The notes under the pieces are model-generated. The model was not told the origin of the DNA, made no database searches, and saw nothing but the letters and a program-made list of their open reading frames with translations. A DNA stretch of 11,472 bases, taken from positions 1 to 11,472 of the forward strand of contig CAZIRA010000085.1 of assembly GCA_964541615.1 (NCBI GenBank), written 5' to 3'. A program made the translations under genes and the position numbers. This stretch comes from UPXZ01 sp964541615 (GTDB taxonomy: Bacteria; Bacteroidota; Bacteroidia; Bacteroidales; Paludibacteraceae). This document shows, piece after piece, positions 1-6,841 of the stretch (its first letter is position 1; each line of letters starts with the position of its first letter).

Positions 1-490
1 GTTTGTATCGTTTCATTTTTTATTGATTTAACTACGTAAAGATAATGATTGTCAGTGATATATGAAATAGTATGTTGAAATTTATTAGTTTTTAGAAGTA
101 CCCTATAATATCTTTGTAATGCAGGATATTGTTTGAGTTTTGTTTTACGACATAAAGATTCAGATATTCAGTGACTTTACCAAATTAATATGTTGCTATT
201 TTTATATAAATCAGAAAGTAATCATATTTTCGAAAGTTAAATATATTTTTTGATATAAACTTGAAAACTCTGTACTATAATTTTGAAATTTTCATTGTCT
301 TGAAGATTTGACTTTATATTTTAGTAAAATGAATGTTAGTATGTTTCTTATTATATCATAAGTGTTCATTTTTTGCAGTATTTTTATCAAAAATCATAGT
401 ATAAAGTTTTAAAAGAGATGAAAAAGTAATAGGATTAGTTTTAACTTTGTGGTTTAAAAAATCGGTCAATTTAGAATAAAAAATAAGTTA
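1..490. other. A/T-rich intergenic region with no supported gene
   Basis: This stretch is strongly A/T-rich and is closed by stop codons in every frame I followed, so I see no real coding sequence in it. Near its right end is a good -7 promoter element (listed separately) that can serve the E2 gene. A second TAnnTTTG match, TATCTTTG at 109-116, has no clear -33 partner. At the extreme left edge the minus strand reads ATG AAA CGA TAC AAA from position 16 outward, preceded on that strand by TATCTTTA (44 to 37), with TTTC 19 bases further upstream. A divergently transcribed gene could therefore begin here, but five codons are too few to call it. No RNA gene or repeat is visible. Confidence 0.6.
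442..449 (+). promoter_or_regulatory. Putative Bacteroidota -7 promoter element for the E2-E3-E1 genes
   Basis: TAACTTTG is an exact match to the Bacteroidota -7 consensus TAnnTTTG recognised by the primary sigma factor of this phylum. It lies 41 bases before the E2 start codon, which would leave a leader of roughly 35 nucleotides. I do not see a TTTG -33 element at the usual 19-21 base spacing; the sequence there is GATGAAAAAG-like. The call rests on the -7 match and its position ahead of the first gene of the block. The motif is short and can arise by chance in A/T-rich DNA. Confidence 0.4.
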
Positions 491-1843
491 ATGGCATTAC
501 TCGTAATCATGCCCAAGCAGGGACAGTCGGTAGAAAGCTGTATAATCGGCTCCATCAGCAGGAAAAAGGGTGAACTGGTAAAAAAAGGCGAAACATTATT
601 CTCCTACGAAACAGACAAAGCCTCGTTTGAGGAAGAATCACCGGTCGATGGCACCATCCTCGAGATTTTTTACCGTGAAGGTGACGAAGTGCCTGTGCTG
701 GACCCGATGATGATCATCGGCGAACCGGGCGAAGACTATTCACATTTGATTTCAGAGAATAAAGAGGAGGGAGGAAAGAGCAAAGAAGCTGAAGCTTTAG
801 AGAAAGATAATAAAAGCGATGTGTCTGTTAAAACCGAACTGCAAACTCCAGACTTGAAACCTGAAACTCGAAACCAGGAACTCGAAACTCGTTTCATCTC
901 TCCCCGTGCAAAAAACCTGGCAGAGAAAGAAGCAGTCGATATTTCCCTTGTTGCAGGCACAGGTCCCGGCGGACGCATTATAGAAAAAGATATCCGTGCC
1001 GCATTGGAAAACCGTCCGAAGATGACACCGCTGGCCAAAAAAATTGCATCAGGTGAAAACCTGCAGCCTCAGGCAGGCACTGGTCTGGCCGGAACAGCCC
1101 GCTCGACCGATCTTTCTGCACCTGCAAATCCTGTTTATGCAGGCGACTGCGAGGACAAAAAGCTTTCAAACATGCGTAAGCTCATTGCCAAAGCCATGCA
1201 CGCTTCGCTTCAGAACTCGGCACAGCTTACGCATCACCTCGGTGCAGATGCACGCCGCATCCTCGAACTCCGCAAGAAAGCCAAAGCCGATTTTGAAGGC
1301 GGGAAACTCAGTGCAAACATCACACTCAACGATATGGTCTGCTTTGCTGTAGTCAAAGCATTGAAGAAATTCCCCAATGCCAACTCGCATTTTCTGGGAG
1401 ACAGTATGCGCCTGTTCAATAAAGTACACCTCGGGCTTGCCGTTGATACAGAGCGCGGTCTGATGGTTCCTGTTATAAGAAATGCAGATGATCTGTCGAT
1501 CACCGGGCTTTCCAACCAGTTCAGGGAAGTTGCCAATGCCTGCAAGTCAGGAAGCGTAAATCCGGATATTTTATCAGCTGAAGCAGGCTCATTCACTGTT
1601 TCCAATCTTGGAAATTACGGAGTAGAAATGTTTACCCCTGTAATTAACCTGCCGCAGTCGGCTATATTGGGAGTTAACACCATTGTCCCGCGTCCTAAAG
1701 ATCTGGGAGACGGAGTTTTCGCTTTTGTGCCGTACATCGGGCTGAGCTTGACTTACGATCACCGTGCACTTGACGGAGGAGAGGCAACCCGATTCCTGAA
1801 GCAGATTGCCATTGAAATCGAAAATCTTGAAATTGAACTTTAA
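491..1843 (+). CDS. Dihydrolipoamide acyltransferase (E2) of a 2-oxoacid dehydrogenase complex
   Basis: This is the 450-residue core subunit that accepts the acyl group from E1 on a swinging lipoyl-lysine and passes it to CoA in the cytoplasm. Residues 1-79 are a lipoyl domain with the lipoylation site at K43 in the motif ETDKA. Residues 80-134 are a charged, low-complexity linker whose last part is encoded by a heptamer repeat array. Residues 136-172 are a peripheral-subunit (E3-binding) domain with the typical GTGPGGRI segment. Residues 178-209 resemble a second, decayed copy of that domain. Residues about 224-450 are the acyltransferase domain, with the active-site motif HRALDG giving H424 and D428. 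E3 follows after 27 bases and the fused E1 after that, so the three parts of one complex are encoded together. Pyruvate and branched-chain 2-oxoacids are both possible substrates and the sequence does not decide between them. The ATG start places the lipoyl domain at the very N-terminus, as usual for the family. Confidence 0.93.
   Translation: MALLVIMPKQGQSVESCIIGSISRKKGELVKKGETLFSYETDKASFEEESPVDGTILEIFYREGDEVPVLDPMMIIGEPGEDYSHLISENKEEGGKSKEAEALEKDNKSDVSVKTELQTPDLKPETRNQELETRFISPRAKNLAEKEAVDISLVAGTGPGGRIIEKDIRAALENRPKMTPLAKKIASGENLQPQAGTGLAGTARSTDLSAPANPVYAGDCEDKKLSNMRKLIAKAMHASLQNSAQLTHHLGADARRILELRKKAKADFEGGKLSANITLNDMVCFAVVKALKKFPNANSHFLGDSMRLFNKVHLGLAVDTERGLMVPVIRNADDLSITGLSNQFREVANACKSGSVNPDILSAEAGSFTVSNLGNYGVEMFTPVINLPQSAILGVNTIVPRPKDLGDGVFAFVPYIGLSLTYDHRALDGGEATRFLKQIAIEIENLEIEL
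842..890 (+). repeat. Seven-unit 7-bp tandem repeat (GAAACTC type) inside the E2 gene
   Basis: Seven consecutive heptamers can be read without gaps: CAAACTC, CAGACTT, GAAACCT, GAAACTC, GAAACCA, GGAACTC, GAAACTC. The consensus is GAAACTC, and the first two units are the most diverged. The array encodes E2 residues 118-134, the linker just before the E3-binding domain (for example KPETRNQELETR). Because 7 is not a multiple of 3, gain or loss of one unit would shift the frame; only changes by three units keep it. The array sits in a flexible linker, where extra sequence is best tolerated. This suggests that a dispersed short repeat expanded or inserted here and was kept as coding sequence. Confidence 0.8.
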
Positions 1844-1870
1844 AATAATAAAATCTAAATCGTATATACC

Positions 1871-3226
1871 ATGATAGACTTACTGATTATTGGCGGAGGA
1901 CCAGCCGGTTACGTAGCCGCAGAACGTGCAGGACACAAAGGAATGAAAGTTGTTTTGTTCGAGAAAAAAGCGCTGGGAGGCGTTTGCCTCAACGAAGGAT
2001 GCATACCTACCAAAACGATGCTCTACAGTGCAAAAATGTATGAAAATGCACTTCACGCTGACAAATACGGTATTTTTGCCGAAAACGTTCGATTCGAATA
2101 TGATAAAATTGTTTCCCGAAAAAATAAAGTAGTCCGCAAATTGGTTGCCGGAGTAAAATCCAAAATGAAAACCAACAACGTGGAAGTAATCGAAGGTGAA
2201 GCTGTTATTGCAGGAAGAAGTGGAAAAGGAATTGAAGTAGCCTGCAACGGTCAAACCTACCTTGGTGCTAATTTGTTGATCTGCACCGGCTCAGAAGCAT
2301 CCGTTCCGCCCATTCCTGGGTTGAAAGAAGCCGGCGACATCATTCTTACCAATCGTGAAATCCTTGACCTGAAAGCACAGCCTCAAACTCTTGTGGTAAT
2401 TGGTGGAGGAGTAATCGGAATGGAATTCGCAAGTTTCTACAACAGCCTCGGTTCTAAAGTGACTGTGATAGAAATGCTCCCTGAAATCCTGGGACAAAAC
2501 GATTCCGAAATCTCTGCCATGTCGCGCGATATTTTTACCAAAAAAGGAATCGAATTTCACCTCAATGCCAAAGTGGTACAGGTGGATGGTAATAAAGTGA
2601 TTTTTGAAAAAGATGGTACAACCCACACCGTTGAAGGCGACAAAATCCTCCTTAGCGTGGGTCGTCGTCCCGTAACTAAAGGCTTCGGATTGGAGAATCT
2701 CAATATTGAACTGGATCGTGGCGGCATTAAAGTGGATGAAAAAATGCGTACCAACGTACCAAATGTATATGCCGCCGGCGATGTGACCGGATTTTCACTC
2801 CTTGCACACACCGCCAGCCGTGAAGGAGAAGTGGTGGTGAACAATCTCACGGGTAGAAACGATGTAATGCGCTACAATGCCGTTCCGGGTGTAGTTTATA
2901 TCAATCCGGAAATTGCAGGAGTAGGAGAAACCGAAGAATCAGCCAAAGCCAAAGGCATTGACTACAAAGTAGCGAAACTATCAATGACATACGCCGGACG
3001 CTTCGTTGCCGAAAACGAAGGCGGCACGGGAGTGTGTAAAGTCCTCATCGGAGCAAAATACGGCGAAATTATCGGAGTGCACATGTTGGGGAATCCAAGC
3101 AGCGAAATGATCTACGGAGCCTGTATGGCCATAGAAGGTGAAATGACACTCGACGAAATGAAGGAAGTCATCTTTCCACACCCGACCGTAAGTGAAATTT
3201 TCAAAGAAGTGGTGTTCGCATTTTAG
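1871..3226 (+). CDS. lpdA: Dihydrolipoamide dehydrogenase (E3)
   Basis: This 451-residue flavoprotein reoxidises the dihydrolipoyl group of E2 and passes the electrons through FAD to NAD+. The N-terminal FAD-binding motif is GGGPAG at residues 8-13. The redox-active disulfide is C39 and C44 in CLNEGC. The NAD-binding motif GGGVIG is at residues 178-183, and the second FAD motif AAGD is at 301-304. The C-terminal interface domain ends with HPTVSE, giving the catalytic pair H437 and E442. The first His of the common HxHPT motif is Phe here, but the catalytic His is kept. The length is slightly below the usual 460-475 residues. It lies 27 bases after E2 and is probably on the same transcript. 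The specificity for a complex is set by E1 and E2, not by this protein. Confidence 0.95.
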   Translation: MIDLLIIGGGPAGYVAAERAGHKGMKVVLFEKKALGGVCLNEGCIPTKTMLYSAKMYENALHADKYGIFAENVRFEYDKIVSRKNKVVRKLVAGVKSKMKTNNVEVIEGEAVIAGRSGKGIEVACNGQTYLGANLLICTGSEASVPPIPGLKEAGDIILTNREILDLKAQPQTLVVIGGGVIGMEFASFYNSLGSKVTVIEMLPEILGQNDSEISAMSRDIFTKKGIEFHLNAKVVQVDGNKVIFEKDGTTHTVEGDKILLSVGRRPVTKGFGLENLNIELDRGGIKVDEKMRTNVPNVYAAGDVTGFSLLAHTASREGEVVVNNLTGRNDVMRYNAVPGVVYINPEIAGVGETEESAKAKGIDYKVAKLSMTYAGRFVAENEGGTGVCKVLIGAKYGEIIGVHMLGNPSSEMIYGACMAIEGEMTLDEMKEVIFPHPTVSEIFKEVVFAF

Positions 3227-3248
3227 AAAATACACTCTAACCCTTTCA

Positions 3249-3336
3249 ATTCCGCTCAAGGAGCACTTTAGAGGGGATAAGAAGCCCCCTAAATTGGATT
3301 ACGCCGAACGTTGTTTCCCCAAGAGGTACTTTAAGA
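3249..3336 (+). repeat. Two diverged direct copies in the E3-E1 gap
   Basis: The segment starting TTCCGCTCAAGG at 3249 and running to 3273, and the segment starting TTTCCCCAAGAGG at 3313-3336, can be aligned over about 24 bases. Both end in a CACTTTAGA / TACTTTAAGA-like sequence. They are separated by about 40 bases. The pattern recalls short dispersed intergenic elements built on CCCCTAAA / CTTTAGGGG words that I associate with Bacteroidota genomes, but the copies here are degraded. No coding potential was recognised in this 244-base gap. Confidence 0.4.
3267..3293 (+). other. Stem-loop between E3 and E1
   Basis: TTTAG (3267-3271) plus GGGG (3273-3276) can pair with CCCC (3285-3288) plus CTAAA (3289-3293). 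This gives a 9-bp stem with a bulged A at 3272 and an 8-base loop. It starts 41 bases after the E3 stop codon. The next bases are TTGGATT rather than a run of T, so it is not a standard intrinsic terminator. It could protect the upstream mRNA 3' end, tune read-through into E1, or simply be the palindromic part of a dispersed repeat. Confidence 0.5.
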
Positions 3337-3430
3337 ATAGCAGACAAATGTTAGTTATTTTGTTGTTTTTATTCTAGTTTTTGTAATTAGTAAAAATTCA
3401 TAGTAATACGAGTAAATTGTATTTTTCCAA

Positions 3431-3470
3431 TTGTAAATTATTAAATTGTAAATCGTAAATATAAGATAAG
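3431..3470 (+). repeat. TTGTAAA/TCGTAAA heptamer leader directly before the E1 start
   Basis: Units TTGTAAA (3431-3437), TTATTAAA (3438-3445), TTGTAAA (3446-3452) and TCGTAAA (3453-3459) follow one another, then TATAAGATAAG leads straight into the ATG of E1 at 3471. A near-copy of this leader precedes the PHP gene near the right edge of the window. The leader contains no Shine-Dalgarno sequence. In Bacteroidota, A-rich unstructured leaders favour translation initiation, so the repeat may be tolerated or selected at this place; that part is inference. Confidence 0.7.
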
Positions 3471-5930
3471 ATGCCGAAAATTCAATTTTTAGATCCAGGC
3501 GAAGCCAGAAAACCCGGTTTCGTAGAATTTCAGCCGATACCGGTCAATCAGTACCAGAAAACTGTGAAAGATGAACGCGAAAATTTCTCAGACGAAGAAC
3601 TGAAAGCCATCTACCACGACATGGCACTGATCCGTGAATTTGAAACGATGATCAACCTCATCAAAATTAAGGGCGAATACAACGGAACACCCTATAATCA
3701 TCCCGGACCTGCCCACTTATCAATCGGACAGGAGTCGGCGGCAGTCGGCATGGCGTGGACGCTGGATGTGGATGACTTTATTTTCGGCAGCCACCGTTCA
3801 CACGGCGAGATTCTTGCCAAAGGGATGTCAGCCATCTACAAACTCAGCGACAGCCAGCTGAACGAAATCATGGATAACTTCTTCGATGGAGCTGTGGTGG
3901 ACGTGGTGAAAAAAGACTTTAACGGAACAACCAAAGAACTTGCACGAAGATTCCTTGTTTACGGAACATTGGCAGAGATTTTTGCAAGAGAAACCGGATT
4001 TAACAAAGGGCTTGGAGGCTCCATGCACGCGTTTTTTACACCGTTTGGAGTTTACCCAAACAACGCTATTGTAGGCGGTTCGGGTGATATTGCCGTAGGT
4101 GCAGCACTTTACAAAAAAGTAAACCGCAAGCCAGGAATGGTAGTTGCCAACATCGGCGATGCTTCCATGGCCTGTGGACCGGTGTGGGAAGGAATAACAT
4201 TCGCGGCTATGGACCAATTCAAAGAGCTGTGGGAAGGCGACATGAAAGGCGGTCTGCCTGTGATCATTAACATCATGAACAATCAGTACGGAATGGGTGG
4301 GCAGACCTGTGGAGAAACGATGGGTTACGGTGTTGCGGCGCGTATCGGAGCTGGTGTGAACGAAGAGCAGATGCATGCCGAAAGAGTGGACGGATACAAT
4401 CCACTGGCAGTGATCGATGCCTATAAACGCAAGCGCAAAGTGATCGAAGAAAAGAAAGGACCGGTACTTCTCGACGTGCTGACCTACCGCTACAGCGGAC
4501 ACTCGCCTTCGGATGCTTCATCATACCGTACAAAAGAAGAGGTGGAAGCCTGGGAAGCTCAGGATTGCATCGCTTCTTACGGAAATCAGCTGGTAGAAGC
4601 CGGCGCTGCAACTCAGGCAGATTTGGATGGAATCCAGAGTGAAATAAAATCATTGATCAATGAAATGTTTCTTAAAGCTATCGATGACGAACTTTCTCCA
4701 AGAATGAAAAATCCGGAAGTCATCAGCGACATGATATTCTCTGATGGTTCTGTGGATAGTTTCTCCGATGCTAAACCCGATGTGTTGATGCCGCTGGATG
4801 AAAATTCCCGCGTGAAGAAAATTGCTGCTAAAGAGCGCTTTGCATTTGATGCAGATGGAAAACCATTCAGCAAAATGAAACAGTTCCAGCTTCGCGATGG
4901 AATCTTTGAAGCCATCATGGACCGTTTCTACAAAGATGCTTCACTTATTGCATACGGAGAAGAAAACCGCGACTGGGGAGGTGCATTTGCCGTTTATGGC
5001 GGAATGACCGAAGCTCTTCCTTACCACCGTTTGTTCAATTCACCAATCTCAGAAGCCTCCATTGTCGGAACGGCTATCGGATACGCCATGTGCGGCGGTC
5101 GCGTGATCCCGGAAATCATGTACTGCGACTTCCTTGGAAGATGCGGCGACGAAGTTTTCAATCAACTTCCGAAATGGCAGGCCATGAGCGGCAACGTGCT
5201 GAAGATGCCGGTTGTGGTTCGGGTTTCGGTTGGATCCAAATACGGCGCACAGCACTCACAGGACTGGACCTCACTTGTAGCACATATTCCGGGCTTGAAA
5301 GTATGCTTCCCGGTAACTCCATACGATGCAAAAGGTCTGATGAACGCTGCACTACAGGGAACCGACCCGGTCATTTTTTTTGAAAGTCAGCGAATTTATG
5401 ATATTGGCGAACAATTTCACCCCGGAGGTGTGCCGGCAGGTTACTACGAAATTCCTTTCGGCGAACCTGATGTGAAGAAAGAAGGCAAAGACATCACATT
5501 CCTTACTGTAGGTCATACACTTTATCCGGCATTACAGGCTGCCAAAGAACTGGAAGAAAAATTTGGTATGAGCGCTGAAGTGATCGATGCACGCTCGCTG
5601 GTTCCGTTCAACTACGAAAAAGTTATTGAATCGGTTAAAAAAACCGGAAAAATCATCGTAGCAAGTGATGCCACTGCCCGCGGATCGTTCCTCAACGACC
5701 TGGCTGCAAACATTAGCCAGTTGGCATTCGATTACCTGGATGCACCTGTCTGCGTGCTTGGTTCCCGCAACTGGATCACTCCGGCTTATGAACTTGAAAG
5801 TTCGTTCTTTGCACAGTCAAGCTGGTTCCTCGATATGATCAACGAACGCATCCAGCCGCTGAAAGGCTACATCCCGACAGAAAATATGACTGATGCTGAA
5901 TTGATCCGCAGAAGCAAAAAGGGAGTGTAG
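3471..5930 (+). CDS. 2-oxoacid dehydrogenase E1, alpha and beta subunits fused
   Basis: This thiamine-diphosphate enzyme decarboxylates a 2-oxoacid and transfers the acyl group to the lipoyl-lysine of E2. It is an 819-residue fusion. Residues about 44-425 are the alpha part: HRSHG (108-112), GGSMH (182-186), the TPP/Mg motif starting GD (229-230) and ending NN (270-271), and YRYSGHSPSD (339-348), the loop phosphorylated in mitochondrial enzymes. Residues about 468-819 are the beta part: YGEENRDWGG from 495, with E498 in the place of the TPP-activating Glu, SPISEAS at 524-530, HSQ at 595-597, and a C-terminal transketolase-like domain. The alpha part has about 40 extra residues between positions 118 and 182 and about 12 between GD and NN, which explains the great length. 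It could be pyruvate or branched-chain 2-oxoacid dehydrogenase. The ATG is chosen because upstream sequence is repeat DNA with stops. Confidence 0.9.
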   Translation: MPKIQFLDPGEARKPGFVEFQPIPVNQYQKTVKDERENFSDEELKAIYHDMALIREFETMINLIKIKGEYNGTPYNHPGPAHLSIGQESAAVGMAWTLDVDDFIFGSHRSHGEILAKGMSAIYKLSDSQLNEIMDNFFDGAVVDVVKKDFNGTTKELARRFLVYGTLAEIFARETGFNKGLGGSMHAFFTPFGVYPNNAIVGGSGDIAVGAALYKKVNRKPGMVVANIGDASMACGPVWEGITFAAMDQFKELWEGDMKGGLPVIINIMNNQYGMGGQTCGETMGYGVAARIGAGVNEEQMHAERVDGYNPLAVIDAYKRKRKVIEEKKGPVLLDVLTYRYSGHSPSDASSYRTKEEVEAWEAQDCIASYGNQLVEAGAATQADLDGIQSEIKSLINEMFLKAIDDELSPRMKNPEVISDMIFSDGSVDSFSDAKPDVLMPLDENSRVKKIAAKERFAFDADGKPFSKMKQFQLRDGIFEAIMDRFYKDASLIAYGEENRDWGGAFAVYGGMTEALPYHRLFNSPISEASIVGTAIGYAMCGGRVIPEIMYCDFLGRCGDEVFNQLPKWQAMSGNVLKMPVVVRVSVGSKYGAQHSQDWTSLVAHIPGLKVCFPVTPYDAKGLMNAALQGTDPVIFFESQRIYDIGEQFHPGGVPAGYYEIPFGEPDVKKEGKDITFLTVGHTLYPALQAAKELEEKFGMSAEVIDARSLVPFNYEKVIESVKKTGKIIVASDATARGSFLNDLAANISQLAFDYLDAPVCVLGSRNWITPAYELESSFFAQSSWFLDMINERIQPLKGYIPTENMTDAELIRRSKKGV

Positions 5931-5932
5931 AA

Positions 5933-5960
5933 AGACCGAAGACGGATGACGGAAGACCGA
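5933..5960 (+). repeat. Four-unit 7-bp tandem repeat (AGACCGA type) after E1
   Basis: Four heptamers are contiguous: AGACCGA, AGACGGA, TGACGGA, AGACCGA. The array begins three bases after the E1 stop codon. Its unit is unrelated in sequence to the GAAACTC array in E2 and to the TCGTAAA leaders, but its period is the same. It lies outside coding sequence. Confidence 0.75.
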
Positions 5961-5969
5961 AAATGATTC

Positions 5970-6025
5970 TTAAGAAAATAATCTGTGTTCTGTCAGCAAA
6001 GCGGTCTGAAAGTCTTATTTCTTAA
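5970..6025 (+). other. Weak A/T-rich inverted repeat between E1 and the aldolase gene
   Basis: TTAAGAAAATAA at 5970-5981 can pair with TTATTTCTTAA at 6015-6025, forming an 11-bp stem with one bulged A around a loop of about 33 bases. No T-run follows on the + strand; on the minus strand the arm is preceded by a run of T only in the reverse sense. It may mark the end of the E2-E3-E1 transcript, but the stem is weak and a chance match in A/T-rich sequence is possible. Confidence 0.25.
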
Positions 6026-6048
6026 AAAAATGGTTTAAAAAATAAACA

Positions 6049-6714
6049 ATGATATATTTAGCAGATACAGCAAATCTCAGCGAGATTAAAGAACTTTTTG
6101 AGTTTCTTCCGATGGAGGGCGTTACAACAAATCCAACGATCGTTAAGAATTCAGGTGTTTCTTTGTCGAAGATAATTCCTGAAATCCAGGCGGTGATCGG
6201 CGATAAAATGCTTCATTTTCAGGTAGTCAGCGAAAAAGCCGAAGACATTCTGAAAGAGGCAAAATTTTACCGCAGCTGTTTTGACCTGAAGGGAAATTAT
6301 TTTGTGAAGATTCCTGTGACCAGAGAAGGCTACAAAGCCATTACAATGGTAAAGGAAGCCGGCATGAACGTGACTGCAACAGCTATTTTCACTCAGCAGC
6401 AGGCATTCCTGGCAGCTAACGCAGGTGCTGATTTCGTAGCGCCCTATGTCAACCGCCTTGACAATATTTCATCGCACGGAATCGACGTGGTAGCAGACAT
6501 TGTAAAAGGATTCAACATCAACGGAATCAATTCGAAAGTGCTTGCGGCGAGTTTCAAGAATGTGGACCAGGTTTACCGCGTCAGCATGGTGGGCTGCCAT
6601 TCGGTGACAGCTTCGTACGATGTGCTGATGGCCATTGCAAGTCACCCGATGACAGACAGGGCTGTGATTGATTTTGAAAATGATGCGCAGGGATTTTACG
6701 ACGTACATTTTTAA
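6049..6714 (+). CDS. fsa: Fructose-6-phosphate aldolase / transaldolase-like protein (MipB/TalC type)
   Basis: This 221-residue cytoplasmic class I aldolase has the length of the small FSA/TalC group rather than of the 310-residue TalB transaldolases. Visible motifs are LADTAN at the start with D6, GVTTNPTI at 24-31, VKIPVT at 86-91 in which K87 is the Schiff-base lysine, and APYVNRLDN in the middle. Q58 in HFQV takes the place of E. coli FSA Gln59, a position where transaldolases have Glu, so aldol cleavage of fructose 6-phosphate to dihydroxyacetone and glyceraldehyde 3-phosphate, or the reverse, is plausible. Transaldolase activity cannot be excluded, because many family members are annotated that way without test. 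It is 118 bases after E1 and 127 bases before the pectin genes, so its operon membership is unclear. Confidence 0.88.
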   Translation: MIYLADTANLSEIKELFEFLPMEGVTTNPTIVKNSGVSLSKIIPEIQAVIGDKMLHFQVVSEKAEDILKEAKFYRSCFDLKGNYFVKIPVTREGYKAITMVKEAGMNVTATAIFTQQQAFLAANAGADFVAPYVNRLDNISSHGIDVVADIVKGFNINGINSKVLAASFKNVDQVYRVSMVGCHSVTASYDVLMAIASHPMTDRAVIDFENDAQGFYDVHF

Positions 6715-6841
6715 TCTTTCTAAAAAATTACGAACTCTTTATTCTGATTGTCTATGGTGCTTCCTGAATTACCCATCCCTGGTTGATTAGGAGGCATTAT
6801 TGTTAATGCGAAACTTGTTTCTTTAAATCTCACAAAAACAC

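Noticed and set aside
842..890. CRISPR-like reading of the short repeats
   Set aside because: The units are 7 bp, directly adjacent and without spacers, so they are simple tandem repeats and not a CRISPR array.
3420..3427. TATTTTTC as a -7 promoter element for E1
   Set aside because: The last base does not fit TAnnTTTG and no TTTG -33 element is at the right spacing. It is too weak in such A/T-rich sequence.
3227..3470. Insertion-sequence remnant in the E3-E1 gap
   Set aside because: No transposase fragment, target-site duplication or clear terminal inverted repeat is visible. Short dispersed repeats explain what can be seen.
3828..4502. A 224-codon minus-strand open frame opposite the E1 gene
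   Set aside because: It lies wholly inside the E1 alpha coding region, whose conserved motifs fix the + frame. The predicted product is rich in His, Ser and Val without a recognisable domain, as expected for an antisense shadow.
6754..6826. Mini open frames in the 6715-6841 gap (MVLPELPIPG, and MRNLFL after an AGGAGG at 6789-6794)
   Set aside because: They have 10 and 6 codons and no recognisable homology. Shine-Dalgarno-like sequence is not a reliable signal in Bacteroidota. A decayed gene fragment or a leader peptide cannot be supported.
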